Below are positions 33,707 through 42,819 of a stretch of 64,000 bases of DNA, in pieces. The stretch is from Sphingomonas oligophenolica (GTDB lineage: Bacteria; Pseudomonadota; Alphaproteobacteria; Sphingomonadales; Sphingomonadaceae). Position numbers and translations under genes: made by a program. Each line of letters opens with the position of its first letter. The first letter of the stretch is position 1. Under the pieces are notes generated by a model. It saw only the letters and a program-made list of their open reading frames with translations, did not search any database and had not been told where the DNA came from. The stretch covers positions 186,001 to 250,000 of the forward strand of contig NZ_RCZK01000005.1 of the NCBI RefSeq assembly GCF_006438955.1, given 5' to 3'.

Positions 33707-35110
33707 GTGTTCAAAGGCCTGACCCCGATCCTGTACAATGGCCGCGAGGTCTGGCCGCTGGTCGAAGGCGGCAAGGGCGTCGCCGCGACCAACCACGCCT
33801 CTGCGGGCGCATGGGCGGCGGCGGGCGGGATCGGGACGGTGTCGGCAGTCAACGCCGACAGCTACGATCCCGACGGCAAGATCATTCCCCAGGTCTATCA
33901 CGCGCTAACCCGGCGCGAACGGCATGAGGAGCTTGTCGAATACGCGATAGAGGGCGCGGTCCAGCAAGTGAAGCGCGCGTACGAGATCGCGGGGGGCAAG
34001 GGCGCGATCAACATCAACGTGTTGTGGGAAATGGGCGGCGCGCAACGCGTGCTCCACGGCGTCCTCGACCGCACCCGGGGCATGGTGGCAGGCGTCACCT
34101 GCGGCGCGGGGATGCCGTATAAACTGTCGGAAATCGCGGCGTCGTACGGCGTGCATTATCTGCCAATCATCAGCTCGGGGCGCGCATTCCGGGCGTTATG
34201 GAAGCGGGCGTATTCGAAGGCGGCGGAGTGGCTGGCGGCGGTAGTCTATGAAGACCCCTGGCTCGCGGGTGGCCATAATGGCCTGTCCAACGCCGAAGAC
34301 CCGCTGAAGCCGCAAGACCCGTATCCGCGCGTCAAGGAGTTGCGCGAGGTGATGCGAGAGGGCGGAATTCCCGACACCACCCCGATCGTGATGGCGGGCG
34401 GGGTCTGGTATCTGCGCGACTGGAGCAACTGGATCGACAATCCCGAACTCGGGTCGATCGCGTTCCAGTACGGCACCCGCCCGCTGCTGACGAAGGAAAG
34501 CCCGATCCCGCAAGGGTGGAAGGACAAACTGACCGAGATCGACGAGGGCGAGGTACTGCTCCACCGCTTCTCCCCGACCGGATTCTATTCAAGCGCGGTC
34601 AAGAACCCGTTCCTGCGCAACCTGGAATCGCGCTCCGAACGCCAAATCGCGTTTTCGACGCAGGAGGCAGGCGATCATGTCTTTCAGCTCGACGTCGGGG
34701 TGAAAGGCAAGAATTTCTGGGTGACGCGCAACGACCTGTTGCGCGCGCGGACGTGGTTTGGCGAGGGCTATACGGACGCGCTCAAGACCCCCGACAACAC
34801 GCTGGTATTCGTGACCCCGACCGAGAAGGGGATCATTCGCAAGGACCAGGCCGACTGCATGGGCTGCCTGTCGCAATGTTCGTTTTCAAGCTGGGCGGAT
34901 ACCGATACCAATTCGACCGGACGGCTCGCCGATCCGCGCAGCTTCTGCATCCAGAAGACGCTGCAGGACATCGCGCATGGCGGCGATATCGAGCAGAACC
35001 TGATGTTCGCCGGGCATTCGGCGAGCAATTTCAAGCGGGACCCGTTCTATTCGAACGGCTTCGTGCCCACCGTGAAACAACTCGTCGATCGGATTTTGAC
35101 GGGGGATTGA
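33707..35110 (+). CDS. Nitronate monooxygenase-family flavin oxidoreductase
   Basis: 467 aa; FMN-binding TIM barrel of the 2-nitropropane dioxygenase/enoyl-reductase-II superfamily: GVAATNHASAGAWAAAGGIGTVSA, VAGVTCGAGMPYK, TPIVMAGGVWYLRDW and IAFQYGTRPLL. It is about 100 residues longer than typical nitronate monooxygenases; the extra C-terminal region has DCMGCLSQCSF, a CxxCxxxC group that might bind metal or an Fe-S cluster. The substrate is not evident. GTG at 33707 follows AAGAAGAGG. Monocistronic. Confidence 0.8.
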   Translation: MFKGLTPILYNGREVWPLVEGGKGVAATNHASAGAWAAAGGIGTVSAVNADSYDPDGKIIPQVYHALTRRERHEELVEYAIEGAVQQVKRAYEIAGGKGAININVLWEMGGAQRVLHGVLDRTRGMVAGVTCGAGMPYKLSEIAASYGVHYLPIISSGRAFRALWKRAYSKAAEWLAAVVYEDPWLAGGHNGLSNAEDPLKPQDPYPRVKELREVMREGGIPDTTPIVMAGGVWYLRDWSNWIDNPELGSIAFQYGTRPLLTKESPIPQGWKDKLTEIDEGEVLLHRFSPTGFYSSAVKNPFLRNLESRSERQIAFSTQEAGDHVFQLDVGVKGKNFWVTRNDLLRARTWFGEGYTDALKTPDNTLVFVTPTEKGIIRKDQADCMGCLSQCSFSSWADTDTNSTGRLADPRSFCIQKTLQDIAHGGDIEQNLMFAGHSASNFKRDPFYSNGFVPTVKQLVDRILTGD

Positions 35111-35154
35111 TCTCCGGGCAATTGAGTGTCCCGACGTCGAGGCTGTGCCAGCCG

Positions 35155-35559
35155 TTAAAGTCGATCTTCGAGGAGATTGACGGTACGCTTGATGCTTTCG
35201 ACGTCTGAGCCGGATTCTGCCTCTAGCGACGCGCGCAGCTTTTCGAGTTTTTTATCGGTCATGTGCTCGATCCCGATGAAACCGTTGCGCGCACCATCGA
35301 GCGCGCGGATCAGCTCATCGAGCTTGGCCTGTATCGCTGCCGCGTCGCGATTGGTCGAATTCTGGATCAGGAACACCATGAGGAATGTGACGATCGTCGT
35401 CGCGGTGTTCACAACCAACTGCCATGTGTCGGAATAGTGGAACAGCGGGCCGGTCGTGCCCCACAGCACAATCAGCCCGACCGCGGTGACGAAGGCGGCA
35501 GGCTGGCCAGCAAACCCGGCGATACCACTCGCGATCCGGGTGAAGAAGCGATCGAGCAT
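35155..35559 (-). CDS. Low-affinity iron permease family membrane protein
   Basis: 134 aa. Two membrane segments (about residues 20-38 and 48-68) with GLIVLWGTTGPLFHYSDTWQLVVNTATTIVTFLMVFLIQN, which matches the low-affinity iron permease family, followed by NRDAAAIQAKLDELIRA and a cytoplasmic coiled-coil tail. Iron transport by bacterial members is not demonstrated. Same strand as the dehydrogenase gene, 12 bp away, so probably co-transcribed. Confidence 0.85.
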   Translation of the reverse strand: MLDRFFTRIASGIAGFAGQPAAFVTAVGLIVLWGTTGPLFHYSDTWQLVVNTATTIVTFLMVFLIQNSTNRDAAAIQAKLDELIRALDGARNGFIGIEHMTDKKLEKLRASLEAESGSDVESIKRTVNLLEDRL

Positions 35560-35571
35560 ATCACGTACCTC

Positions 35572-36585
35572 CTAGGCCCAACCCTCCAGCACCTGGTCGG
35601 GCGGGCGGTGGCCGTCGGCCCACATGCGGATGTTCTGGATCACCTTTTCGCCGGTCGCGATCCGGCCTTCATAGGTCGCCGAGCCCATATGCGGGGTCAT
35701 CACCACATTGGGTTGGGCGAGGAGGCGTGGGTCGATGCGCGGTTCGTGTTCCCAGACGTCGAGACCCGCGCCCGCGAGGCGCCCCGCTTCGAGCGCGTCG
35801 ACCAGCGCGTCTTCGTCGACGACGCCGCCGCGGCTGGCGTTGATGAGATAGACATGGGGGCGCAGCAGCGCGATCCGGCGGCGGTCGATCAGGTCGCGGC
35901 TGTCGGGGTTCAACGGCGTGTGAATCGTGACGATGTCGGCGGCGGCGAGGAGATCGTCGAGGTTCGCGTGCCAGGTCGCGGCGAGTTGCGCTTCGAGCAC
36001 CGCGGGCAGGCGATGGCGGTTGTAGTAATGGATCGACAGGCCGAACGCACGCGCACGCAGCGCCACCGCCTGACCGATCCGTCCCATTCCGACGATACCG
36101 AGCGCCTTGCCGCCGATCCGGTGGCCGAGCATCCCACCGGGGCTCCAGCCGTTCCATGTCCCCGATCGGACCAGCTTCTCGCCCTCGGCGAGGCGACGCG
36201 GGACCGAGACGATCAGCGCCATCGTCATGTCGGCGGTATCCTCGGTTAGCACGCCCGGCGTGTTGGTGACGATGATCCCGCGCTGGCGTGCGGCCTTGAG
36301 GTCGATATGGTTCACGCCCGCACCGAAATTCGCGATCAGCTTCAGCCGGTCGCCCGCCTGCGCGATCAGATCGGCGTCGATGTCGTCGGTGACGGTGGGC
36401 ACCAGCACGTCGCAATCGGCCATCGCCGCCGCGAGCTGAGCGCGGTCCATCGCCTGATCGCCGCGGTTGTTGGTGGCGTCGAACAGCGCCTCGAGCCGGT
36501 CCATCACCGCATCGGGCAGTTCGCGCGTCACGACGACCTTGGGGTTCGCGACGCGGGTCGGGGGATGGGCGCGCATATCCGGCAT
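35572..36585 (-). CDS. D-isomer-specific 2-hydroxyacid dehydrogenase (glyoxylate/hydroxypyruvate reductase-like)
   Basis: 337 aa. NAD(P)-binding [20 protein letters not shown], catalytic Arg in [14 protein letters not shown], Glu in [10 protein letters not shown] and His in TPHMGSAT. The N-terminal region [20 protein letters not shown] is typical of glyoxylate reductases. It reduces 2-oxoacids such as glyoxylate or hydroxypyruvate; exact substrate unproven. Divergent from the SH3 protein gene. Confidence 0.9.
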   Translation of the reverse strand: MPDMRAHPPTRVANPKVVVTRELPDAVMDRLEALFDATNNRGDQAMDRAQLAAAMADCDVLVPTVTDDIDADLIAQAGDRLKLIANFGAGVNHIDLKAARQRGIIVTNTPGVLTEDTADMTMALIVSVPRRLAEGEKLVRSGTWNGWSPGGMLGHRIGGKALGIVGMGRIGQAVALRARAFGLSIHYYNRHRLPAVLEAQLAATWHANLDDLLAAADIVTIHTPLNPDSRDLIDRRRIALLRPHVYLINASRGGVVDEDALVDALEAGRLAGAGLDVWEHEPRIDPRLLAQPNVVMTPHMGSATYEGRIATGEKVIQNIRMWADGHRPPDQVLEGWA

Positions 36586-36714
36586 CGCCGACCGACTTGG
36601 GGGATCGATCCCGACGCGTCAACGCCGCGCGGGAGGTTGAAGCATCGCATGACGCCGCTACACGGTGCCGCGACACAGGCGCGCACCGCCGTCATGTCAC
36701 GCGAAAGGGGATTC

Positions 36715-37203
36715 ATGCGTCGCTACGCCATTACCGCCGCTCTGTTCGCGATGCTCGCCATCGACATGTCGGCGCATGCCGCCGACCCCAAGAAGACGCC
36801 ACCCTATTATGCCTCGATCAGCGCGGGCCGGGCGCGGATGCGGACCGGGCCAGCGCGGACCTATCCCGCCAGCTGGCTGTACCAGCGCGCGGGATTGCCG
36901 ATCAGGATCGTCGCGGTGTTCAAGGAATGGCGCAAGCTCGAGGATCCCGACGGCACGGCTGGGTGGATGCAGGCCAATCTGCTCAGCGAGGCGCGCACCG
37001 CGATCGTCACCGGTGCTCAACCGATCGACCTGCGCGAGCGCCCCCAGCCCGGTGCGCGGCTGTTGTGGCGCGCGGCTCCGGGGGTGGTGGGCCGGATCAA
37101 CGAATGCGAGCGCGGCTGGTGTCGGTTCGATGTGAAGGGGCAGGCGGGCTTCGTCGAGATCGGCGGCTTGTGGGGCGTCGACCCGGGCGAAAGCCTGCCC
37201 TGA
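36715..37203 (+). CDS. Secreted SH3-domain protein
   Basis: 162 aa. Signal peptide to about residue 22 (SAHAAD). Two bacterial SH3 units: [34 protein letters not shown] and [29 protein letters not shown], with WGVD at the end. Such proteins bind cell-wall peptides in the periplasm. AGGGG lies six bases before the ATG at 36715. Confidence 0.88.
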   Translation: MRRYAITAALFAMLAIDMSAHAADPKKTPPYYASISAGRARMRTGPARTYPASWLYQRAGLPIRIVAVFKEWRKLEDPDGTAGWMQANLLSEARTAIVTGAQPIDLRERPQPGARLLWRAAPGVVGRINECERGWCRFDVKGQAGFVEIGGLWGVDPGESLP

Positions 37204-37213
37204 CCCCAGGCGA

Positions 37214-38401
37214 TCAGTCGATCAATTCGATCGCCATCGCGGTGGCTTCCCCGCCGCCGATGCACAGGCTCGCGACGCCCTTTTTAAGCCCGCGGTTCTG
37301 GAGTGCGGCGATTAGCGTCGCGACGATCCGCGCGCCCGACGCCCCGATCGGGTGGCCGAGTGCGGTCGCGCCGCCGTTGACGTTGACCTTGGCGTGATCG
37401 ATCCCGAGGTCGCGCATCGCGATCATCGACACGCACGCGAACGCCTCGTTGACCTCGAACAGGTCGACGTCGCCGACCGACCAGCCCGCCCGGTCGAGCA
37501 CCTTGTTGATCGCGTCGACGGGTGCGGTGGTGAACTTCGAAGGCTCGTGCGCGTGGGCTGCCGAAGCTACGACCCGCGCGATCGGAGTAAGCCCCTTCGC
37601 CGTCGCGACCGATTCGCGCGTCATCACCAGCGCCGCCGCACCATCCGAAATTGACGAGGCGTTGGCGGCGGTGATCGTACCTTCCTTCGCGAACGCCGCC
37701 TTCAACGTCGGAATCTTCGCGATGTCGCCTTTCAGCGGTTGTTCGTCCTGGTCGACGATGGTGACGCCCTTGCGGCCCTTCACCTCGACCGCGACGATTT
37801 CGCGATCGAACCCGCCCGACCGCTGCGCCGCCTGCGCCCTGGTCAGCGAAGTGACCGCATAATCGTCCTGTGCGCCGCGGGTAAACTGATACTCCTGCGC
37901 GGTCTCTTCGGCGAACACGCCCATCGCCTTGCCCGGTTCGTAGGCGTCTTCGAGCCCGTCAAGGAACATCGAATCGATGATCCGGTCATGCCCGATCCGC
38001 GCGCCTGCGCGATGTTTGGCGAGGAGGTATGGGGCGTTGGTCATGCTCTCCATCCCGCCCGCGACGAGCAGGTCGACCGACCCCGCGGCGAGCGCCTCGG
38101 CGCCCATGATCGCGGCCTGCATCCCGCTGCCGCACATCTTGTTGACCGTCGTGGCCTCGACCGAAATCGGCAGCCCGGCCTTGATCGCGGCCTGGCGCGC
38201 CGGAGCCTGACCGAGCCCGGCGGGCAGCACGCAGCCCATGTAGATCCGGTCGATGTCGCTGCCATCGACTCTCGCGCGATCGACCGCGCCCTTCACCGCC
38301 GCTGCTCCCAGTTCAGTGGCCGACGCGCCGGCAAGGCTGCCTTGGAACGACCCGATCGGGGTGCGGGCGTAGGACAGGATGACGACGGGATCGGTGTTCA
38401 T
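37214..38401 (-). CDS. Acetyl-CoA C-acetyltransferase (thiolase)
   Basis: 395 aa. All thiolase motifs: nucleophilic Cys in [15 protein letters not shown] (about residue 89), [26 protein letters not shown] with the catalytic His, and the second Cys in [12 protein letters not shown]. It condenses two acetyl-CoA or cleaves acetoacetyl-CoA, as in PHB or fatty-acid metabolism. ATG at 38401 is the family start. Divergent from the small membrane protein gene. Confidence 0.93.
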   Translation of the reverse strand: MNTDPVVILSYARTPIGSFQGSLAGASATELGAAAVKGAVDRARVDGSDIDRIYMGCVLPAGLGQAPARQAAIKAGLPISVEATTVNKMCGSGMQAAIMGAEALAAGSVDLLVAGGMESMTNAPYLLAKHRAGARIGHDRIIDSMFLDGLEDAYEPGKAMGVFAEETAQEYQFTRGAQDDYAVTSLTRAQAAQRSGGFDREIVAVEVKGRKGVTIVDQDEQPLKGDIAKIPTLKAAFAKEGTITAANASSISDGAAALVMTRESVATAKGLTPIARVVASAAHAHEPSKFTTAPVDAINKVLDRAGWSVGDVDLFEVNEAFACVSMIAMRDLGIDHAKVNVNGGATALGHPIGASGARIVATLIAALQNRGLKKGVASLCIGGGEATAMAIELID

Positions 38402-38492
38402 GGATGGGGTGCTCCGGGAGAGGAATGTCGAACCCGATATGGGTTGAGCGCGCGCCATTGCAAAGCGTCGCGGCGCGACTAGGGCGGTGGGC

Positions 38493-38744
38493 ATGGAAAG
38501 CATCACGACCGCGATCAAATGGTTTGCCGCTGTGTCTGGCACGATCGCGGCGTTGATGGTGGCGGTGGATTACGGGCGAAAGACGACCGGCTGGGGGTTC
38601 GTCATCTTCGTCGCATCGTCGATCGCGTGGATGGCGGGCTCGCTGCTGTCAAAGGACGCGGCACTCGGCACGCAGAACGTCGTGTTGTTCGCGATCAACA
38701 TCCTGGGGGTGTACCGCTACCTGATCCGGAAAAAAAATGTGTGA
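38493..38744 (+). CDS. Small hypothetical membrane protein
   Basis: 83 aa with three hydrophobic segments (about residues 8-24, 32-48 and 58-75) and a basic C-terminus (LIRKKNV). The final part NVVLFAINILGVYRYLI resembles the last helices of small PnuC-like or permease-associated proteins, but no family can be assigned. Its 3' end overlaps the prepilin peptidase start by eight bases. Confidence 0.65.
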   Translation: MESITTAIKWFAAVSGTIAALMVAVDYGRKTTGWGFVIFVASSIAWMAGSLLSKDAALGTQNVVLFAINILGVYRYLIRKKNV

Positions 38745-39492
38745 CGCGCTCGCCTGGCCGATTGGCCTCGCGGTGCTGGGCGTAATCGTCGGGAGCTTCG
38801 TGGCCGCGCTGGTCATCCGTTGGCCGCAGGGGCAATCGGTGTTGCGCGGGCGGTCGCGGTGCGATGCCTGCGACCGGACGCTGGCGCCGCGCGATCTGGT
38901 GCCGCTATTGAGCGCGGCAGTGCTGCGGGGGCGGTGTCGGACGTGCGGCGCGCGGATCGACCCGCGGCATGGGCAGATCGAGCTCACCGCGCTGGCGATC
39001 GGCGCTGCGGCGGGGATCGCGGTCGCTGGTCCGGTCGCGATCGCGGGGGCTGGTTTCGGGTGGATGCTGCTCGCGCTCGCCGCGCTCGATGTCGAAGCCT
39101 TGTGGCTGCCCGATCGCCTGACCGTGCCATTGGCATTGGCGGGGGTGCTAACCGGCGCGATCGGAGTTCATCCCATGGTGGTCGATCGGCTGATCGGCGG
39201 CGCGGCGGGCTTCGCGTCGTTGTGGCTGATCGCGCTCGCATATCGATCGATCCGTGGCCGCGACGGCATGGGGGGTGGTGATCCCAAGCTGTTCGCTGCG
39301 ATCGGGCTGTGGCTCGGCTGGCAACTGCTGCCAGCGGTGCTGCTGATCGCGAGCCTGGTCGGGCTGGCGCTGGTCCTGGTCGATCGGGTGCGCGGCAAAC
39401 CCGTCGCACGCGACACCGCGCTGCCGCTGGGCGCGCTGCTCGCAATCGCGGCTTACCCGGCCTGGCTCGCCATGATAGGATTGGGGTCATGA
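38737..39492 (+). CDS. Prepilin peptidase (A24 family)
   Basis: 251-aa integral membrane aspartyl protease. N-terminal zinc-binding cytoplasmic loop: CDACDRTL and CRTCGARI (CxxC twice). Catalytic aspartates are in ALDVEALWLPD and GMGGGDPKLFAAIG (GxGD type). The loop is the full PilD/GspO-type with methyltransferase region, so it may both cleave and N-methylate type IV or type II pseudopilins. No pilin genes are in the window. It overlaps the next gene as ATGA. Confidence 0.9.
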   Translation: MCDALAWPIGLAVLGVIVGSFVAALVIRWPQGQSVLRGRSRCDACDRTLAPRDLVPLLSAAVLRGRCRTCGARIDPRHGQIELTALAIGAAAGIAVAGPVAIAGAGFGWMLLALAALDVEALWLPDRLTVPLALAGVLTGAIGVHPMVVDRLIGGAAGFASLWLIALAYRSIRGRDGMGGGDPKLFAAIGLWLGWQLLPAVLLIASLVGLALVLVDRVRGKPVARDTALPLGALLAIAAYPAWLAMIGLGS

Positions 39493-39920
39493 TCGTGATC
39501 CTCCTTGCCGCCATGCTCGCGCAGACCACGCCACCGGTGGTGGCCAACATTCCCCCGCTGCTCGGCGCGATCGGCACGCAGTCGTTGCCCAAGACCGGCT
39601 GTGCTGCCTTTCTGTGGAGCACGACCGATCGCGCGCTGGTCGCGATGGCGGTCGCCGATCCGGCGATGTTGCGGCTGTCGATCGACGGCAAGACGGTCGA
39701 TCTGGCACGATCGGCGCAGCAGGGCGCGGCCGGGCTGGGGTTCGGTGCGACCACGAGCTACGCCGCCGACGGGATTACCGCGCGGTTAGAGATGACGATC
39801 GTCCCGCGCGAGAATCTGGCATTGGGCGCGCAGGTGCCCGAGGCGTCACTCCAGGTCGACCGGGCCGGGCGTGACACGATCATCGCGCCGGTCGCGGGGC
39901 TGGTGGGGTGCACGACATGA
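39489..39920 (+). CDS. Hypothetical exported protein
   Basis: 143 aa with a short N-terminal hydrophobic segment (residues 1-12, MIVILLAAMLAQ) that could be a signal or anchor. The rest is a beta-rich domain (SLPKTGCAAFLW, DPAMLRLSIDGKTVDLARS, ARLEMTIVPRENLA) with two cysteines that may pair. Unrecognised family. It overlaps the prepilin peptidase stop and the dehydrogenase start, so all three are translationally coupled. Confidence 0.7.
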   Translation: MIVILLAAMLAQTTPPVVANIPPLLGAIGTQSLPKTGCAAFLWSTTDRALVAMAVADPAMLRLSIDGKTVDLARSAQQGAAGLGFGATTSYAADGITARLEMTIVPRENLALGAQVPEASLQVDRAGRDTIIAPVAGLVGCTT

Positions 39921-41332
39921 CGATGACGGCGATACTGGCGGCACAGCGCGGCGCGTTCATGGCCGAACTGCCGGTCGGACTCGATATCCGCAAGGATCGG
40001 CTGAAGCGTGCGGCGGCGATGATCAAGGATCATGCGGCGCGGTTCTGTGATGCGCTGTCGGAGGATTTCGGGCATCGCAGCCCCGCCCAGTCGATGCTGA
40101 CCGACATCGCCGGATCGGTCGCGCCGATCGCGCACGCGCTGAAGCATGTCGAGCGCTGGGCCAGACGCGACAAACGGAAGGTTCAGTTTCCGCTGGGCTT
40201 GCTCGGCGCGCGGGCGTGGGTCGAATATCAGCCCAAAGGCGTGGTGGGGGTGATCGCGCCCTGGAATTTTCCGGTGAATTTGGTGATGTCGCCGCTCGCA
40301 GGGATTTTCGCGGCGGGCAATCGCGCGATGGTGAAGACCAGCGAGTTCACGCCCGCCACCGCGGCGCTGTTCGAGGAGATCGTCGGCGCGTATTTCGCGG
40401 CGGAGGAACTGGCGTTCGTGTCGGGCGGGCCGGAGGTCGGCAAGGCGTTCGCCGAATTGCCGTTCGATCACTTGATCTTCACCGGCGCGACCGGGATCGG
40501 TCGGCATATCCTCCACGCCGCCGCAGACAGTTTGACGCCGGTGACGCTGGAACTAGGCGGCAAATCGCCGGTGATCGTCGGCAAGGATGCCGACCTGACG
40601 CGAACGACCGAGCGGGTCGCGCTCGGCAAGATGCTGAATGCCGGGCAAATCTGCCTGGCGCCCGATTACGTACTGACCCCGGCGGCGGATGAGCCGCGCG
40701 TCGTCGAAGGGCTCAAGGCAGCAGCCAGCGCGATGTATCCGACGCTGCTCGCCAACCCCGATTATACTGCGATCATCAACGATCGGCATCACCAGCGCTT
40801 GCAAGACTGGCTCGACGACGCACAGGCCAAGGGTGCGACGATCGAGACGGTGAACCCGGCGGGGGAGGATTTCGCGGCTTCGAACGCGCGCAAGATGCCG
40901 CTCCACATCGTCCGCGACGTGACCGACGACATGACGCTGATGCAGGAGGAAATCTTCGGGCCGATCCTGCCGATCATGAAATATCACGGGATCGACGACG
41001 CGATCGCGCAGGTGAATCGGCGGGATCGGCCGCTGGGGCTGTATTATTTCGGCGGCGATGGCGACGAACGGCGCAAGGTGCTCGATCGGACGATTTCGGG
41101 CGGCGTCACGCTGAACGATGTGGTCTTCCATGTCTCGATGGAGGATTTGCCGTTCGGCGGAATCGGCCCGTCTGGGATGGGCTCCTATCACGGACACGAC
41201 GGCTTCAGGACGTTCAGCCATGCCAAGGCGGTGTACAAACAAGCCAAGTTCGACGTCGCCAAGCTCGCCGGGTTGAAACCGCCTTACGGCAAGGCCGCCG
41301 CGTCCTCGATCGAGCGCCAGCTGAAAATTTAA
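39917..41332 (+). CDS. calB: Coniferyl aldehyde dehydrogenase-like enzyme
   Basis: 471-aa aldehyde dehydrogenase of the short group without an N-terminal extension. Features: GVIAPWNFPVNLVMSPL, FTGATGIGRHI, VTLELGGKSPVIV and the catalytic Cys in MLNAGQICLAPDYVL, the sequence typical of CalB/coniferyl aldehyde dehydrogenases rather than betaine or succinate-semialdehyde types. It may oxidise aromatic or fatty aldehydes. ATG at 39917 overlaps the previous stop (ATGA). Confidence 0.85.
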   Translation: MTMTAILAAQRGAFMAELPVGLDIRKDRLKRAAAMIKDHAARFCDALSEDFGHRSPAQSMLTDIAGSVAPIAHALKHVERWARRDKRKVQFPLGLLGARAWVEYQPKGVVGVIAPWNFPVNLVMSPLAGIFAAGNRAMVKTSEFTPATAALFEEIVGAYFAAEELAFVSGGPEVGKAFAELPFDHLIFTGATGIGRHILHAAADSLTPVTLELGGKSPVIVGKDADLTRTTERVALGKMLNAGQICLAPDYVLTPAADEPRVVEGLKAAASAMYPTLLANPDYTAIINDRHHQRLQDWLDDAQAKGATIETVNPAGEDFAASNARKMPLHIVRDVTDDMTLMQEEIFGPILPIMKYHGIDDAIAQVNRRDRPLGLYYFGGDGDERRKVLDRTISGGVTLNDVVFHVSMEDLPFGGIGPSGMGSYHGHDGFRTFSHAKAVYKQAKFDVAKLAGLKPPYGKAAASSIERQLKI

Positions 41333-41349
41333 GCGGTAATCGTGACGCG

Positions 41350-41937
41350 TCAATCGATGCGATAATGGATCGGCTTGAAACTGCCGCCGTTCGAGGCTGG
41401 CGCGGAACAGGCGGTGAGGCCGATCACCAAATCGATCGCGGCGCGAAACACGATCCGGTCGCCCGCCTTGCTAGTCGGCGGCAGCACTGAGAGCTTGCCG
41501 GTGTCCGGGTCGATCGGCACGTTCATGAAACAGTTGAACGCGATCGGGATCGCGTCGGGAGTCACGCCATAGGGCTCCAGTGCCGCCGCGAGGTTGCCGA
41601 AACACCCGCGGTGAGGCGGCAGATCCGGATAGAAATGGTGGAAGGTGTCGTAACTGCACGGAGTCAGCAGGAAGTCATGGCGTCCGACGCTGTCCTCGAC
41701 GATCTCGAGCATCGGCTGCGATCGGTTCGAATAGAGGATATGCCCGGTCGTGAGGCGGATCGTCTCGGCATAATCGAGCGTCCGCCCCGACGAGATCACC
41801 TCTGCCATGTCGTCCGCGTTGAAGGCGAGCAAATCCGCAACCTGCTGGCCGCGCGGATCGATCACCGTCAATCGTTGACCGCGGGCGACACGAAACGCGG
41901 TGCCGCTGCGTTCCGGAATGACGCTGACACCGTTCAC
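41350..41937 (-). CDS. DUF1989 / urea-carboxylase-associated family protein
   Basis: 195 aa from the GTG at 41937, which overlaps the stop of the preceding gene (GTGA); ATG at 41973 is an alternative. Family marks: GQRLTVIDPRGQQVADLLAFNADD, LLTPCSYDTF and HRGCFGNLAAAL with FNCFMNVPIDPDTG. DUF1989 proteins accompany urea carboxylase and guanidine metabolism genes but also occur with GntA-like proteins as here. Reaction unknown. Confidence 0.85.
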   Translation of the reverse strand: MNGVSVIPERSGTAFRVARGQRLTVIDPRGQQVADLLAFNADDMAEVISSGRTLDYAETIRLTTGHILYSNRSQPMLEIVEDSVGRHDFLLTPCSYDTFHHFYPDLPPHRGCFGNLAAALEPYGVTPDAIPIAFNCFMNVPIDPDTGKLSVLPPTSKAGDRIVFRAAIDLVIGLTACSAPASNGGSFKPIHYRID

Positions 41938-42641
41938 CCATTTTCGCCGGTATAATCGAACGGGCAGCGCCATTCGGTGTCGACGACCCGGCCGCTATAC
42001 TGCCGTGCTTCGCTGACCGTCCCGTGCCGCGCGAGCATCGGGTTGCGCGACCCGGCATATCGTTCGTCGCGCGCGAGGATCGTTTCGCGCATCGGTTCAT
42101 ACCGGCCATCGGCGCGGAGGCGCTCGAACTGGTCGTGGAGATTGAAGACCAGCGTCGGCTTGGCGAAGCGGCGCGCGGGGCGGCTGGCCTGGGGGTGCAG
42201 CCCGACGACGAAAAACCCTTCGCCGCCGAAGCTCAGCGAAAAATGCGGGCTGTCGGGATCGTGGCTGACGCGGTCGTCATAGGGTTGACCGCGCCACACG
42301 TCCTTGTCGGATAGCGACTGAATCCGTTGCCACAGACACCCTTCGAATCCCGCCTCGTCGAGATCGTCGGGGCCGTCGAACACGACCGCGAAGCTGCGGA
42401 ACAACGTCGGTTCGGCGCGATACGCAGCGGTAAACGTCAATAGCGAATCATGGATCCGCAGATCGTCCCAGGCGCTGTCGATGCGATCCGCGGCCATGAC
42501 GTCGAGCGTGCCGCGCGCCAACGCAGCCTTGGCACCGACGCAGGGGAAGGCGGCTTCGGCGACATGCGCGTGCAGCAAGGCTTGGTGTTCGCCGTCGGCC
42601 CAATGGGTCCACGGGAACAACGGGGAGGTGGAAATCGGCAT
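41934..42641 (-). CDS. GntA-like heme-dependent N-hydroxylase (YqcI/YcgG family)
   Basis: 235 aa. The YqcI/YcgG family mark is FPCVGAKAALARGTL near the N-terminus, with HFSLSFGGEGFFVVGLHPQASRPARRF centrally and FNLHDQFERLRADGRYE. Characterised members (GntA, DcsA) are heme enzymes that hydroxylate the guanidino nitrogen of arginine-type substrates. Whether this one binds heme is not shown. It precedes and overlaps the DUF1989 gene. Divergent from tamA. Confidence 0.8.
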   Translation of the reverse strand: MPISTSPLFPWTHWADGEHQALLHAHVAEAAFPCVGAKAALARGTLDVMAADRIDSAWDDLRIHDSLLTFTAAYRAEPTLFRSFAVVFDGPDDLDEAGFEGCLWQRIQSLSDKDVWRGQPYDDRVSHDPDSPHFSLSFGGEGFFVVGLHPQASRPARRFAKPTLVFNLHDQFERLRADGRYEPMRETILARDERYAGSRNPMLARHGTVSEARQYSGRVVDTEWRCPFDYTGENG

Positions 42642-42686
42642 CAGCGTTATACGAATTTCGATCGAGCGTGGTTCCCAGCGAACGTT

Positions 42687-42700
42687 TTGATCCCGATCAA
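42687..42700. promoter_or_regulatory. Inverted repeat in the gntA-tamA divergent region
   Basis: TTGATC and GATCAA flank CC in the 178-bp space between the gntA-like and tamA genes, just upstream of an AT-rich patch (ACTATATTTTTGG) that could be the tamA -10 region. Operator or promoter element; no binding protein can be named. Confidence 0.3.
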
Positions 42701-42819
42701 TCGGAACAATAACTATATTTTTGGCTGCGGGAGGGGAACGCGCGTGCTAGGGTCGTGTTACCGGCAGCGATGGGGGAGTGTCGAAACGCGGCAGTTCCTG
42801 AAGAAGGGCAAGCGTTCGT

